From the NCBI GenBank assembly GCA_021234535.1, contig CM037850.1, positions 744,001-808,000 on the forward strand: 64,000 nt of DNA. The letters run 5' to 3'. The position numbers and the translations under genes are program-made. Shown one piece after another: positions 32,063 to 46,200 of this stretch. The stretch's first letter is position 1. The number at the start of each line of letters is the position of its first letter. The notes below the pieces were generated by a model. It searched no databases and had not been told where the DNA came from. It worked only from the letters and a program-made list of their open reading frames with translations. Origin of the DNA: Stichopus chloronotus. Taxonomy: Eukaryota > Echinodermata > Holothuroidea > Aspidochirotida > Stichopodidae.

Positions 32063-33556
32063 TAAAAGGTCGAATGTCAGTACAGCGTGTACTCGTAGTC
32101 GCACTCGTGACTTCGTACTCGTACTCATGGGTACAAAATTTCAGCCCAGGTTGTTAATATTTGTAATCTTTACTGATTCTTTCTAGAAGAACTTGTAAGC
32201 TTCCTGTGCTGATCAACACAGCCTGTCTCAACAAACGGAACTGTACTGCTACAATCAACAGTGCCGTTTGTAACAGAGAGTTAAAGGAACCTGTCCTTGA
32301 ACAAACTGAAGAAATTACTACAGTATTTGTCGCTTAGAGTTATTAAATACTGTTTAAGAGTATCATATTCTTATGCATTTAAGGACTTCCTCCCACATCC
32401 TCAAAAATAAAGCATCTTGCCTTGGTGTAGTCTAGAGCTGCAGTCTTTGAAACTACATTAATGCACTTTAGCTTAGAGCCTTCAACCTTTCAAAACTAAA
32501 AAAATTTATGTTACTTTTAGTTGGTGGTAAGCGTGTATCTCCAATACCAGAGACTTGGGACTGGCTGACATGTTTGCATTTGTAGAGAACGCCTTACTGT
32601 ACATCTTAGCAACTGAAATATATGAATTGAAAAAGGGCCAGTGCTAAATCCTTTCAAAGTTACAAACCCAAGTAAAAGACAAGCTAAAGTTCACGGAAAA
32701 TTAAACCTGTATATTCAGTCTTCTTTACAGGCTGGAATTGATCTTAATTAGCTTCTTTTTGTCAGTAAATTTTAGTTTTTGTCCCTCCACTGAATTTGAA
32801 AACCTTGTTTTGTAGCGGACTGACTACACCTACTCGAAATATTTTTTTCAGAGAAGTTCCTAAACAAGAAAGCAATGCCATTGAAATGACCGCTGGATGT
32901 TTAACTCCAAGTACCACTGCTCAGTGTGCAAAGATGATTGCTTCTTTAAAAGAGTCATCCCAAGCTTTCACTATAAAGCAGAACCGCAAGCTATGATTTG
33001 TGTAGGAGAAAATGGACATTTTCGCAAATTGGGCATTCAGCTTCAAACCCGCAGTTAATATTTTTGATTAAGGTCAGAAAAAATGAGGAAGGCGAAGTGT
33101 TTTTTTTTATGGCAGTAGAAGTAATCATGATTTCACCATAGGTATCATTCCTTTGATCTCATCGTTGTGCCGCTTAAATCAGTCACTACTTTTTCATCTT
33201 GTACAAAACGTATTAATAAGAGAGTGGTATACACCTATCAAAAGCAACTTTAGACGTTATAGCTTTACAAACAGATAAACATCTTAACAGTTTAACGTTT
33301 GCAGATCCGGTAGCCCCTTGGCTCATCAAGACCCCCCCCCCCCAAAAAAAAAACAGAGTTATGAGCACCAACTAGATTCACCTAGATCTCCTTTTGAATC
33401 AAAGGTTAATGATGTAGGCGTGTATTGATCGCTCCCAAGCCTGCCCAATGTATGCTCCCTAGGCCTGTCCCATGCATGTAACTTACACGCCCCCATCTGA
33501 ACAGACGGGAGTGTATCCCCATTCTATAACTTAGCCAATTTCCGAGGGCTGAAAGG

Positions 33557-33772
33557 GTGGAGGTTCCATTGTCCCACTGGCTGACAGCTGAATCAAACAG
33601 AGCGGATGACTTGTTGAATGGGACTTTTCTTGTCAGGCAACCAGATACTCACCAGGGTCTCATCCAGGGACCATTAGTATGCAAGTCATTACAATCACAT
33701 CACCAGTCAAACTTCACTATCAACCTTGGGGACAATTTAAGACAGTTAGTCTTTACTTTAAAAAAAAAGGAA
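33557..33772 (+). pseudogene. Degenerate SH2-like segment
   Basis: An open frame contains HWLTAESNRADDLLNGTFLV followed by R, Q and P. The R-A-x-x-L-L-x-G-T-F-L-V-R pattern is the SH2 helix A / strand B signature, with the phosphotyrosine-binding Arg at about 33635. It is closest in feel to PI3K-p85 or Vav SH2 domains. After the motif the similarity fades, no clear splice donor follows and the rest of the domain is missing, so it looks like a gene fragment. No neighbouring exon of an SH2 protein was found. Confidence 0.35.
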
Positions 33773-36700
33773 ATTCTGGTATATATGTGTATACATTCGA
33801 TTGTATACATCCACATAAATCAACCATCTGATTTGGTTCATAAGATATAGGCTTTGTACAGTCAATTTAATATAAAGGTACAGACACATAAGCAATGGAA
33901 GAATATTATCAAAATGTTCCAGTCTCTTGATTTAGAGATCCGCGTAAAAGCGAATAAAACTGAGTTATATGTGGACTTCGTGGTTGTCAAACTAGAACTG
34001 TATACCTAAACCTTAGGGAGCCTATCGACAACCCCTTAATACCTCCATATTGAATACAAATATCTTTCTGCACTCCTCAAACATATGCGACCCTCCATAG
34101 CGAAACGTATGTTATTCCTGTATGAAAACAAATATCTGCAAGAGTGCATGACCCACGTACAAGAGCATCTCGCGTTGCCTCCAGCGGATACACAGGACAC
34201 ATCGCCTTTAACATCACTTTCAGCAAAGACTAGGGAAGCCGAGAGGTAAGGTAAAGTACCCCCTCACTCCTTTTGGAATGTCCCTTTCACATGTTTTCGA
34301 CAAACGGGACTGAAGAATCGATGGTTTACGAGCATTTCGATTACTTCCTCCCACAGCAACTCTCGGCTACCGTGAAGGCTCACAGAAACGGAAGCAAAAA
34401 TACTGAACCAGAGAAGGACACGTCACGTGATTCAATTTAGCGTCCGTTAAGCGGAAACGTTGAAGACAATTGTGAGAAAACCTTTCTAAGCCTTTCTTGG
34501 TGAGGGCTTTCCGCCGTTGGCTCATGTAATGAACAAAATACAGTCAAAACCATGAGCTAAAACTGCATGCCTAGCATTCAAAACAATCATTATAGCACAT
34601 ATCACCCATGACATTGCACCGGGCAAACAAGACTTCTCCGCCGGAAAATGTACAACTGGCTCAACAAGAAATCATATCCCCTCCGCGGGGAGTTTTTAAC
34701 AAAATCCGTCATGTATTAGGTTGCCATAGCAACAGAGGCTGAATGCAAGGCATAGATCGGCCTAACAAGGGGGTCCTTCAAACGAACGTGTATACAATCA
34801 CAGCGTCAAACCAGTTTTTACTACGAAATATCAAAAGGAAACTGCAGCCTTGTAAATACATATTTACATGAATCGACGACATAGGCTACCATCAGAAGTC
34901 CTCAATCCACTGGGAGATGGTTAAAAAGTCGAAGGCAAGCAAAGCATATAAATATATATACTTCGAATCTCCTCCGAATAGTCGGATACTATATATGACA
35001 TGCTTCAATGTCGCTTTACTGACATATAGTAATCTATATCTAATCTAATATCTATCTATCTATCTATATACTAATCTTACGTACTAATCCATCTCAGAAT
35101 TAAGCAATATGATTAAGCAAAAATGAGGCAGTTTATTACTCCTAGCTCGCTGTACCTCACCTTTTATTTCCGATGATGTTTCTGATGAACATGTTATTCT
35201 TTCCATATGTCTTGCTTTTTCTTCTTTTTCTAGTTATTTCGAATACATATTTGCAGTCAGTACTGTTCCAACACTATTCTGCCTTTCCTCAAATATTGAC
35301 GCGCATGCAGATGATCAGTGCTTCGATATCCTTTCCAAGGTCGATTCCGCAATCTTCTCTGAATAAATTACCTGGCATACGCTATGACGAACTATCTGTT
35401 CATAACAGATTCTATACTTAGACGAAGACATTACCAAACTGGGAAACTCCCGAGGAGGTCGTCTAAATTTAGAAAGAAGCAAAGCCATAAGTTGATGTAG
35501 ACGGTGAGTAATGTCATAAGGAGAGTTATCAGTCTTGCCATCACTGAAGTATACACGTGTACTTCATTTACATGACGTTAGGCAGAATGATCAAGTTAAT
35601 AGTCCAACGAGTGCTCTGAACATGGCATACAACCCAGAGCAAATGTTACATTCCAAATAAAGAGAGTAACAGTTGCATCTCAATGAAATCGATTCTTGAT
35701 TTACCACGCAGCAAAAATTGGATTTTAATTTAGTTCTTTTTTTTCAGTTTATTTTTTATCTGAGTATGTAATAGGAAGTCTGAAAGTATTAATTAATCTA
35801 CAAGAATCTTTTAGACGGCTTAGTATAGGTTATTAACTTTCGAATGTTGCGGGGGGGGGGGGGGGGCATTGGACAGCTCAAGAACTTTACTAGCAAAAAA
35901 AGTCATCATAGGAGAGTATCATGTATAGGCTAGTGGTAGATTGACATCATAATGAATACGCACACAGCACAACGGAAGTATGCCTACGTAACGTTCTAGG
36001 CTTTTCATTCGTGTACTTTTTTTTCTATATTCAGTGCAATCTTGAGGGATTGGCGTTTTGGTACACACTTCAATAAATTCTCTCTGTTTTCAATTCCAAT
36101 TTTACTTGTAATTCCATCATGAATATTGAAAAATATTAGCCTATTCCATAGCGACTTCGAAGCTGTAGCCTACACGAGCGTCCAACACACAAGCTTTCAA
36201 TAGAAGATGATTCACAGATGACTGAATGTGGTTGCTATGGAGATATTACCGTGACTGCAATTATATTGCGAAAGAACTAGAAATCATGTACTAAAATAGA
36301 ACGATGTAACGCGCAGTCGTAAAACACAAACAATACTTGCATGGCATACACGCACTCAAATGTTAGGGACTTCATAAACTGAGGTTTTCAACAATTGCTG
36401 ACGTGAAAGAGCAAAAACAGTCAAAACAGAGCAAAACAGGGGAAAATACATTAGCAAATGCATTAAATGAACTGATACCGATCTATTAACTGTATCACTT
36501 GTTTGTTGTGTCAGTTTGACTTAGCTGGTACAGCTTAATTAGACTCTTCAGCATCTTATGTCACTTTTGCTTACAAAACTTCAAATACATTTGCAGACAA
36601 TGGTTTTCTTGGTTCTAAAACATTAAGAAAAAAATCAACACATCTTTGCATTCAGTAATGAAGTCCTATATTTGTATTTTCAATAACAAAGACATTCCGT

Positions 36701-39700
36701 ATCTCCCACCGTTGCCCCATGCAATTCTGAAAAAAAAACAAAAAAACATTACATTACACTATACCAAAGCACTTTAACTAACAGTGTGAACAGGCCCGAC
36801 GACGCAAGGAAGGTCTTACCTCCCTGGGCGGTTTCGTTTTCAGTTCAACTTCTAATGTGTTGGCTTTAGGGATCAGTATGTAAAATCAGGGAGGTGTTAT
36901 CTCCTTGGTAACGTGAATGTACAAAATGTACTTTGGTAACAACTACGAGAAATATCCGATCTAATGTTGCATATAGGTCTAGTGAATGTTACGGACTTCC
37001 GTATCTCAGAGTTCACACAAAGTTTTTTGTGACTTTTACTTATTTTTTCAGTCCGTTAGTGTAGGCAATAAATTATATTATAAATGGAAGTAGCGTGTAC
37101 TGACACGAACGGATATTTGGCAATAATTACGGGATTGGTTAAACGATTTGCATACGAATTTTTATGATTTGGATTGGTCAACGTCATTAGCTATCCCGAG
37201 ATCCTCAGCGGCTCGGCGTGGTTTAGAAGCATCGACACAACCACGGGGCCGACACTGGTAATGTTGCTGTTGAACTGTGAGGATCTCTCTGCCCGTCTGT
37301 CTCTGTAATAATGTAGGCTTGTGTCACCAACTGAACACTCTCCGTTCTTGGCTCTTCTTCGTCATCGTCACGTAACTTTTATCTCCTTTCAATCATCACC
37401 GTCAACTAATTTTCATAATTTCTGTGTGCCAGTCTGATCATAAGTGAATGAAATGGAACTCTGATTGTTAAACCACCTTGATATCTCTTTGGATTTCTAT
37501 TCTCTCTCTCTTATACCGGAACTTTCTATATCATAGCGACCACGATATCCGTCGCCGGGCAGTCCTACCAAGATTTTAAACCCCAAATTCACAATTATTA
37601 GACACTGTGGTCGATATTATTACTATTTAACACTAATCCCCTCTCACGACTCTTTTCGACCCCCCCCCCCCCCCTTCGTGGGCTTGTATGCAATTTACAA
37701 CGACAGGCTACTGTCAAAAAAATAACAAAGTCACCGGGATCCTAAAAAATTCTACTCAGGTCATCTTTGGGGTTTATAGATTACTCAACTCATTTACAGA
37801 GTGTTGTTTGTGTGAAAGCATAACTACAAACGTTCTTGCAGCCTCACAAGACTTTTTTATGAATTTCATATGACGTGATGATATCGAAGAAACTATCAGT
37901 TTAAAGGCTTAAAAGATCCGTTTAACGCTATCGATTTACTGATTGATACCAATTTTATGATAAACTTCAAAGTAATATTACTTGAAGATTTCCATAAAGT
38001 AATACATAAATAATAATGATCCTCTAGCAAGCACAATGGACTGCAGATGACTTTAAATATTCAGAAAGAAACGTCTGAGTCCGCATGACGTCAGTGACGG
38101 TCATTATTTGTTTTATTTCAAGATTTTGTCGTATTAATTTGTACAACTGAAAATTTGGAACAAGGTTCCTTAATAATTTGCTAAACGAAAGAGCCGATTT
38201 CACCCACGCAATTATATTCGTTATAATTCTGTTATATAATTCTTGTTCTTTGTTACAGAAGTACATTTTTAGGGCTTGGAAATAGTTTGTGTCAATGGCC
38301 AAGACATTGATTGGGAGATATAACTATGTGAGACACGTAAACAAATAATTCAAGGCAATAAAAGGCAAAGGGTGTACCTCTCTCAGTCATGGAATGACAG
38401 TTTTTATATCGATGTTTACACCGACCTCATCAACACTGTGACGTCATTGTTAGCACTCCACAATCACCATGGGTCTCCGGTCATGGATACGTTGTGCCTC
38501 ATATCATACATGTTTATGTTTTCTCGAGACTACATAACCTCTCTAGTATTAGTAGTATCTAGAAGCATGTTTCTAGTATTATCTCTAGTAGTATGTTTTG
38601 CATATTGTATCATTTCAAGTTAACCGCTGAGTCTCCTGGACACAAGAATTGATATAAAATGTTACATTTTGTGGGGATAATAATGTGTCATTGAAAGTCT
38701 CCAAGTTCATGTCATGGGTAAACAGCCCCATATTGACCAATCAAACTGGGCTATGGACACTTCCCCAAATGGAAGACATTCATGGGACAATGCCATCTGG
38801 ATAACACACCATCACAAAAAAAAAAGCACAAACACAGGTTTTTATTTGTGAGAGATGTATTATACATTTGAAAATAAAAAAAATGAGAACAAAAAGTATA
38901 CGTTATTTGTCTGTTTTTCTTTTTAAGTAGAAACAATATTTTTATCATTCACCATTCTGAAACAACCATCACAGTACTGACAAACAAAAAAATAAGCAGA
39001 AATTAACATCTGCAGAATTTAAGAAAATCCAGGTGATGTAATTTCCTTCCATCATTCTGTACCCCACACCTCTTTTACCTCTCTTTCTCTTAGAGATCAG
39101 CTATCATATAACAAACACTTAACTGTGAAGGTGGCACTACGGTGGATACGTGGGGGAGCTGCGGGGGGGGGGGGGGTAATTTGCCTGACGATAAATCATG
39201 ACTGCATTTGCCCCATCTCTTGAATAGATCTGACATTTATCTAAGTATTTGCCTTATCTAAGTTTTTTCTCTTCATTTCCAAGGAGTGGTTTTTTACATC
39301 CTCTGTTAAGAAAAAGGCATCTCCCTGAAAAAAATCATCCTTCTCAAAAAATTTCATTCCCCCTCCAAAAGGAAACAAAATAGACGTCAGTACAATATTG
39401 AACCCTACATCTGCTGTTAGCACAGTTGGCAACATACCCGCATTTGAAATTGCTATGATCATACACTTGGGGTCATTTTCTAAGTGAACAGGATGATTTG
39501 TGGTGCAAAAGCTTTATACAAGCTGTTAATCTTAACTAACAAGATTTTACTTAGGTGAATGGAAGCGGCCTTCATGTATTAAGGTGACTCCCACAACACA
39601 CTAGTGTGGTGACCTTCAGCCATCTTTATCCATCTGCATCGACAAACTTTATTTACACAGCTTCAAAATTGTTTCGTGATCTTTCTATGAAGTCTAACAC

Positions 39701-39749
39701 ACAGAAATCACAACAACAACAACAAAAGTTATAATTCTAAAGACAGAAT

Positions 39750-39755
39750 TTTATT
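39750..39755 (-). terminator. Candidate CSTF3 poly(A) signal AATAAA
   Basis: TTTATT on the plus strand reads AATAAA on the minus strand, about 310 bases beyond the CSTF3 stop codon. A second AATAAA lies at about 39647-39652. Which one is used cannot be decided from sequence. Confidence 0.45.
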
Positions 39756-40065
39756 CTTACATTATCTCCAATTATTCCTGCAAATACGAATTTGATTTAC
39801 CAAACTTCCTTTGGAAATTTTCGGAGCTTCTCACATGACACTGCATATGAAATCTCCACATAGCGACATCAAAACACCAAACACAGAATGTGGTGTTACC
39901 TTCCAAATCTGGTGCTGTTGGTTACTAGTGTCACAACATTGTTACTCCTCTGGGCAGACCAACAACAGCTATGTGGTGGTGCTACTGCATGAGTCAATAA
40001 AGCTGCAGTGGACACATACCCCATTTCAGTCTCTCAAACCAACCCATAACAGTTCGGTGCTAACT

Positions 40066-40262
40066 TCACTTGGCTCGTTTCTGCTGCCGGCTCCTGTATA
40101 TGTCGTGGACTGGAGCCTTCTGCGAATTATCCTCATCGTCAGAATCGTCTTTGGTTTTGCCAGAATCGTCTGCTGCCCTCTTCCTCTTTGGTGCATCTGA
40201 ATCTTGACTGTTGTCTCCTCCTTCGGGGTTGCCGTTGGTAATTGCAACTTCTTCTGTTTTGG
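40066..40262 (-). CDS. CSTF3: CSTF3 terminal exon
   Basis: Phase 1 join after CATTTGGCAG, 64 codons plus TGA at 40066-40068. It holds an acidic/basic low-complexity part ([20 protein letters not shown], a likely nuclear localisation signal) and the invariant C-terminus [16 protein letters not shown]. Confidence 0.95.
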
Positions 40263-43200
40263 CTGCCAAATGGAAGGTTTGTTCATTGATTATATTACAT
40301 ATTGGTTGTTTCCATCATGAATGCTAGCACTGATATCGACTGCTGATTGCATTATCATTGATTGTATTAAATGTTGACTGCAGATTTAATCAAGATTGCT
40401 TCGTTTATTACTGATTCCATCATTATTGATCGTGTTAAACATTGATTGCTGATCTAATCAAGATTGCTTGCTTTCCAAGCACCAACATTCTGATAATTCC
40501 TCTTTTTCCTCTCAAGATGAAATTGGCTTCTCTGTTGACTTTTCACCAGACTCTCTAAATGAATATTACAAAGTTAAACTACACAACATGATGGATTGAA
40601 CAATAATTAAATGACAAATCGATATTTTAAAGTTGTCATGATACCAATTTCAGATAGTAGGTGAAGCACGGACATAGGAATCATCTCACTCCTAATCACT
40701 AAACATCACAACACTCACTTTATTTTTCAATTTCTGCACTGACTAGCTTCTTACTTCTATGTTCTCTATAAGATATGACACTGAAGAATATCACATCTTA
40801 AAGGTAACTTATCCCTCATGAGAAAGACTTACGTTCTGGAATGGTGCATTCAGCTAAAAGTCGCATAAGCTCATCAACCCTCACAAAAGGACCCTGAAAA
40901 GAAAGAATTGCAGGACAAAAAGAAGATAATTGGCAGGACAAGATATCTGGCAGAGGCAATTGATAAGATGAGAATGGTGTGGAAGAGGGCTAAGAAAGAA
41001 GATAGAGGATGAGGTAGGAGAAAGGAACTATAAGAGAAGGAGCATAAGAAGGATGGAGAGGAAAAGAAAGGGGAGTAGAAGAGAGGAAGAGAAAGATGAA
41101 GGTCAGAATGAAAAGGACATATTAAAGATAAAAGAAGATGATCAGGGGGGTGGGATTGATGCAAGAAAAGAGAGGGGAAGAAAAAGGAGGAAAACAAAGA
41201 TGAAGAGAGGAGCAGGGCAAATTGAAACAAGATGTACTCAATGACAATGAAAGAAACAAAAGTGAAATTTTTTATCTCTCACCTCTGTCACTGTGGTCTG
41301 TGTTGTGAATGAGTTTGTGAAGAAAGCTCAAAGATGTGTAAAGAATGGTCATAGTGTTTTGCTATTTTATAAAGTGCAAGACAAGTTCATATTGTTGGTT
41401 TTTTCAGAACTCAGTTGGAGAAACTTTGGATGAAATAAAAAATGCGGCCTTACCTGGAATGAGAGGGGAGGTGGTAACAAGGTGAGGGTATGGCTGGCTG
41501 CTGGCGGTAATGGAAACTCCCCTCCAGGCACGATGTGTGAACCGACTCCTAGAGAAGAGAAAAAAGGAGTGAAGATGGAATTAAGAAAAGTGCTTCTTCC
41601 AAACAGGTATAACAAACAAATTAAATGGCTCCGTCTTGATTAAGTTCAAGTTTATGAAGGACATGAGGAAGATACACTTCGCCCACCGGAAGAAAAAAAA
41701 ACATCGAGTTCAAACAGCTGATACGTTGTTTATGTCAGGAACTAATCTTCTTTTTAAGTTCTACATTTCTTCAGCTGCTTTCGATCAATTTAAAGTGAAA
41801 GCATATATTTTGTGCATCATATCTGTCCACAAGCACCTAGCAATACCCTGAATACATTACCCCACACCATAGCCTAAGCTATAAAGCATGTAACACATTA
41901 AATCAGTTTGTGTCCAGAAGACGTCATCTAACATTATCTGGGCTCAGCTGAAACTAGCCTGTTAACACAAGTGGAACATTTAGTGCTATGGTTCCCAAAT
42001 GGCAACCTGCGGGCCACACACTCGATCAGATCTGGCCTACCAAATGATCCAATATGGACCACAAAATATTAAGTCAAGAAAAAATCTTTATAGGCTTGCC
42101 AAACTGGAAAAAGTAGGAAGGATAAAGGAACACTTGTGATAAATTTGAATGCTTAGCCCTGGACCGCTGTAGTCAGTGGCCCATAAATTCATTTCACATA
42201 GTGTTCTGGCCTACCTGAATTAATTAAGAACCTCCCGGCTTAGTGCAACAGTGAACCAAAATAAGCTAATTCTGTCTCCAACTTTGCAAAGGAAAGATCC
42301 TGCATGCAACCATGTTACTACTTCCATGTTGGCTTCACAAAGTACAAAAGTAAAGCTACTTACAATGTCATCATTGTAATGTATGCAGACCGTAAACATT
42401 GTGTATTGTATAAAAGAGATGCTACAAACAAATGAAGGGAGGAACGTTTCCATTGAACTGAACAAGCATCTCACAAATGTAATGTAATAATCATATTAAA
42501 AGGTCCGGCAGACCTTTATTTTTTAAACTAGTAGATAAATCACTTTGGTTCTTTCTCTCATTTACCAAACATGGTAGAAATATGATCGCCACGCTATATT
42601 TTCGTAAATCAAATTTATGCTGTGATAAAACATTATGTCCAAAACCTACTCAAAAGTTTAGGCACCATCTGCCCGATTACTTTTCTCACAATATTGATTT
42701 TTCTCCAAATGTTACATATCAAAAAAAACTTTTTCAATATATATAAATATATGTTTGCAATATCGCAAGTACATTCTGGACCTGCATAGTTGTCTACACA
42801 TTAATGACTTGTGACATACGTGGGTTAGCCCTTGGTCTAAACGGTAACATCTGTTGTAAGTCTGGCTTTGGATAGTCTGTGCTGGCCTTCTTGTCTGCTT
42901 CGTCTTCCTCCGTGGCGATCTCGGAGGCCACCACCGTGTCCGAGCTATTGGTCACTGCAGCTTGTACCAACGACGGCTTGGCTAGTAAATCCTAAAACGT
43001 AAGGAAAGAGATAAATATCTTGTGTATGCTTCAACGCTTCATGTTTAATCACACTTTTATTGATGGATAAAAAAGCAAAAAAAAAAAACCAAACAAGAGG
43101 AAAGGAGAAAAACATATTAATTTGTGTTGACCATAGGAGAATGAAAGTAAATTCAGACTTCGCTTCAAATATAGGATCAAATTTGAGAAATCTATTCTGG

Positions 43201-46200
43201 AAACTTATGTAGGGCATTTAAAAACAGGGATAGAAGGGACTTAAAAAAGAATTTGCTTTCAATATTAAACAAGAATGTTGATATAAGCAACAAATAATGT
43301 TACAACCACAACATAAAAGAAATTTTGAAAAGAAAATGAGAAGAAATGAGCAGTGTGTCATGGTAAAACTATGTACCCTCTCCCAACTGGCACACGAAAA
43401 GACAATGTTATCGGTAATAACGTAAGGTGCGATGACCACTGAAAATGGAATCATTGAATATATTATGCAGTCTGGGAATAAATATACACAAACTCACTAA
43501 ATTATTGAAAAATGGTCTCCAAATATGATTCATTCTGATACAAAACTTATATCATAACAATCTACCACATTGCAGAGTTTGTGAAAACTAAAAATCACTG
43601 GTTTTGAATTAGTGTTTAGAAGCAGAACCAGTGGGACAAGCCTTTGTTGCAATGTGCTTACCGGCAGTTCTATAAAGGTCACAAGCTTCCAGTGTGTTGT
43701 GTTTGAAAATTAAATACGGTAGTCCTCGTGGCTTTTACAATCACTCTCCTAAACATAACTGTAATTCATCGATAACAACCAAGAAATCACGTGAGAAGAA
43801 AGTCAACGAGAATGTGTATGACTATGGATTCCATGTTGGCGGTGAAAGCAATTAATTGAATTACTAAATACAAAGACAATCAAACGCAAAACAGCATTAA
43901 TAAATCACCAAGCCCTAAGTTCAATACTTATCTGTGTGAACTCACCGTGTAGCCGAGGGCTTTGAGTTCTGTTTGGGAGCAAGGATAAAGGTCCAGGAAC
44001 CGATGTCGATCCACTAGAAGAGCTGCCTCTCGATGTGATGAGTCCTGTGGTGTGAATATTCATGAGGAGCATTTAAATCTGGGAAATGTGGGAAACATGG
44101 GTACTCGGATTCCCGAGTGGCATTTTTATGACCAGGATTCAACATTACTACCCAATTCCTTCATAAAGTGAAAAACTGACACAACCGCAGCGGTATGAAA
44201 AGACTCTGTCAGATTGCCAAATTTTTCTCAAGGAAAATAGGTGGTCCTATACATGAGAAGGTGCAGGCAATTGCATGTAGTGTACTAGTAAGATTCCTCC
44301 ACACAAATGTGATGCACAAACGGTCATTTGGAAATACCATTGTTGACAACAGAGTTGCCATTTTGGTCGGGTACCTGACAAACAAGAGGAAAAATTACCC
44401 GATTCCATATTTCAGGAATCAATGAAAACACTAGTCATATGAGACTAGAAGATACAGCATCAATGTCAAATAAAGAGATTTAAGTTTCAGAAGTACATCA
44501 AAGGTGTTACAAGAACCTTTGATATTCACCGATTGCAGGGTATGATTTGATATCTTTCCAAAATCACTTTACCTGTAATTGCATATTAGTCTAGTTCCAA
44601 CAGTTTCATCAGCTTAAGATTTGACACAGAAGCAGCAGAGGAAGTCATTAGTTCCTTAGTTACTGTTCACAAATTACTTGTTTGTTCTCATTCTATGGCA
44701 CTGGTTTTACTGTTTCTACTTCATTACCAACAGTCAAGTAGCAATTAGGCTAAGTTTGACTATCTGGGGCTCTCCTTTCTAATAATCACACACGTGTCCA
44801 CCACATTAATGCCAATGATTTGTTATGATCAAAGAAATTTTGAAGTCCTGTGAGGTGAGAACTCATGAGGATCGCGTTCTGGTGATATTCATGTGAGGAT
44901 GGTTTGGTGGTGACTATGAAACAGTTCTTCGCAATTTCAAGACCTAAATATGAAATGTTACTTTCAGAGACGGCACAGTGTTCTCATATTGTAATATTTT
45001 CTTTGGCAGAGTGCAATTTATGATAATTACTTCATTATGAATGCTAATAAGATTTATTAAAGTGTCATACTGCTCAACAATTACATTGTCTTTACTGAGA
45101 CTCTTGACTGCATACAAAACATACTCAAGTGATATTGATTTGTTCCAATTTATCAATATTCTCATTGATTGATGACTTAAATATTCCTGCTGACTGATAA
45201 CTTAAATGCTCCCATTGATTGATGACTTAAATATTCCTGCTGACTGATAACTTAAATGCTCCCATTGATTGATGACTTAAATATTCCTGCTGACTGATAA
45301 CTTAAATGCTCCCATTGATTGACGACTTAAATATTCCTGCTGACTGATAACTTAAATGCTCTCATTGATTGATGACTTAAATATTCCTGCTGACTGATAA
45401 CTTAAATGCTCCCATTGATTGATGACTTAAATATTCCTGCTGACTGATAACTTAAATGCTCTCAATGATTGATGACTTAAATATTCCTGCTGACTGATAA
45501 CTTAAATGCTCCCACTGATTGATGACTTAAATATTCCTGCTGACTGATAACTTAAATGCTCTCATTGATTGATGACTTAAATATTCCTGCTGACTGATAA
45601 CTTAAATGCTCCCATTGATTGATGACTAAAATATTCCCGCTGATTGACGATTAAAATACGTACGTTCTCATAAATATCAAGACATGATACAAGGAACTTA
45701 ATACCCGGATTCGCATCACAATTTGCAACCCGTGAAGCTTGTTATGCTTCACAATAATTGAAACTCAATATTTTCTCTGGTCCTACCTGAAGAGTTTAAT
45801 CTTCTCTGGAACTGTTTTAAAGTCACAACACTGCTTATGGCATATATTACAGTGAGTTAACTTTTCAAAGTATTCACACTGTAATGATTGTTCAGCATCT
45901 GCTAATCAAAATGTTGACCGTAAATCAATCCAAGTACAAACACTTGAAAAAACTGCTACTCAATTTGATCACCAAATTTCATCCCTTGTGATAGGATAAC
46001 GCTGCTTCAATTGCATGATCTCATTAACATTACTGCACAACAGGATACAGAAGCAAATTAATGAAGAAAAAATATGAAAATTGTTTAGAACGACCAAGCA
46101 GACGATGGCAATAAACTTACATCTTTGAAAGTTGCGAGCCTTCTTTTTTCTACTTTCAGAATACTGTTCAGGTCTCCACAGTTGGCCTCAAAGTCTTGAA

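Larger units (their letters stand above)
28361..39700. other. Long intergenic interval
   Basis: About 11 kb without a recognisable gene. It contains the tandem blocks listed separately, G/C homopolymers near 33330, 35850, 37660 and 39163, and two inverted CCAAT-like strings (ATTGGTT, ATTGGTC) near 37135 and 37175 ahead of a locally GC-richer stretch at 37200-37290. No tRNA-like cloverleaf, rRNA or reverse transcriptase was seen. Confidence 0.5.

Noticed and set aside
31850..32128. Open frame of alternating Met-Tyr-Val-Cys
   Set aside because: Direct translation of the ACAT microsatellite.
35173..35421. Hydrophobic 82-codon plus-strand frame
   Set aside because: T-rich DNA gives Phe/Leu by composition. 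No signal-peptide logic, homology or splice context was seen.
40874..41230. 118-codon Ser/Phe/Leu-rich minus-strand frame
   Set aside because: Comes from the purine-rich tract. The real coding part here is only the CSTF3 exon at 40833-40893.
45161..45658. CRISPR-like regular array
   Set aside because: The units are contiguous near-identical 50-bp repeats without unique spacers, in an intron of a eukaryotic gene. It is a minisatellite.
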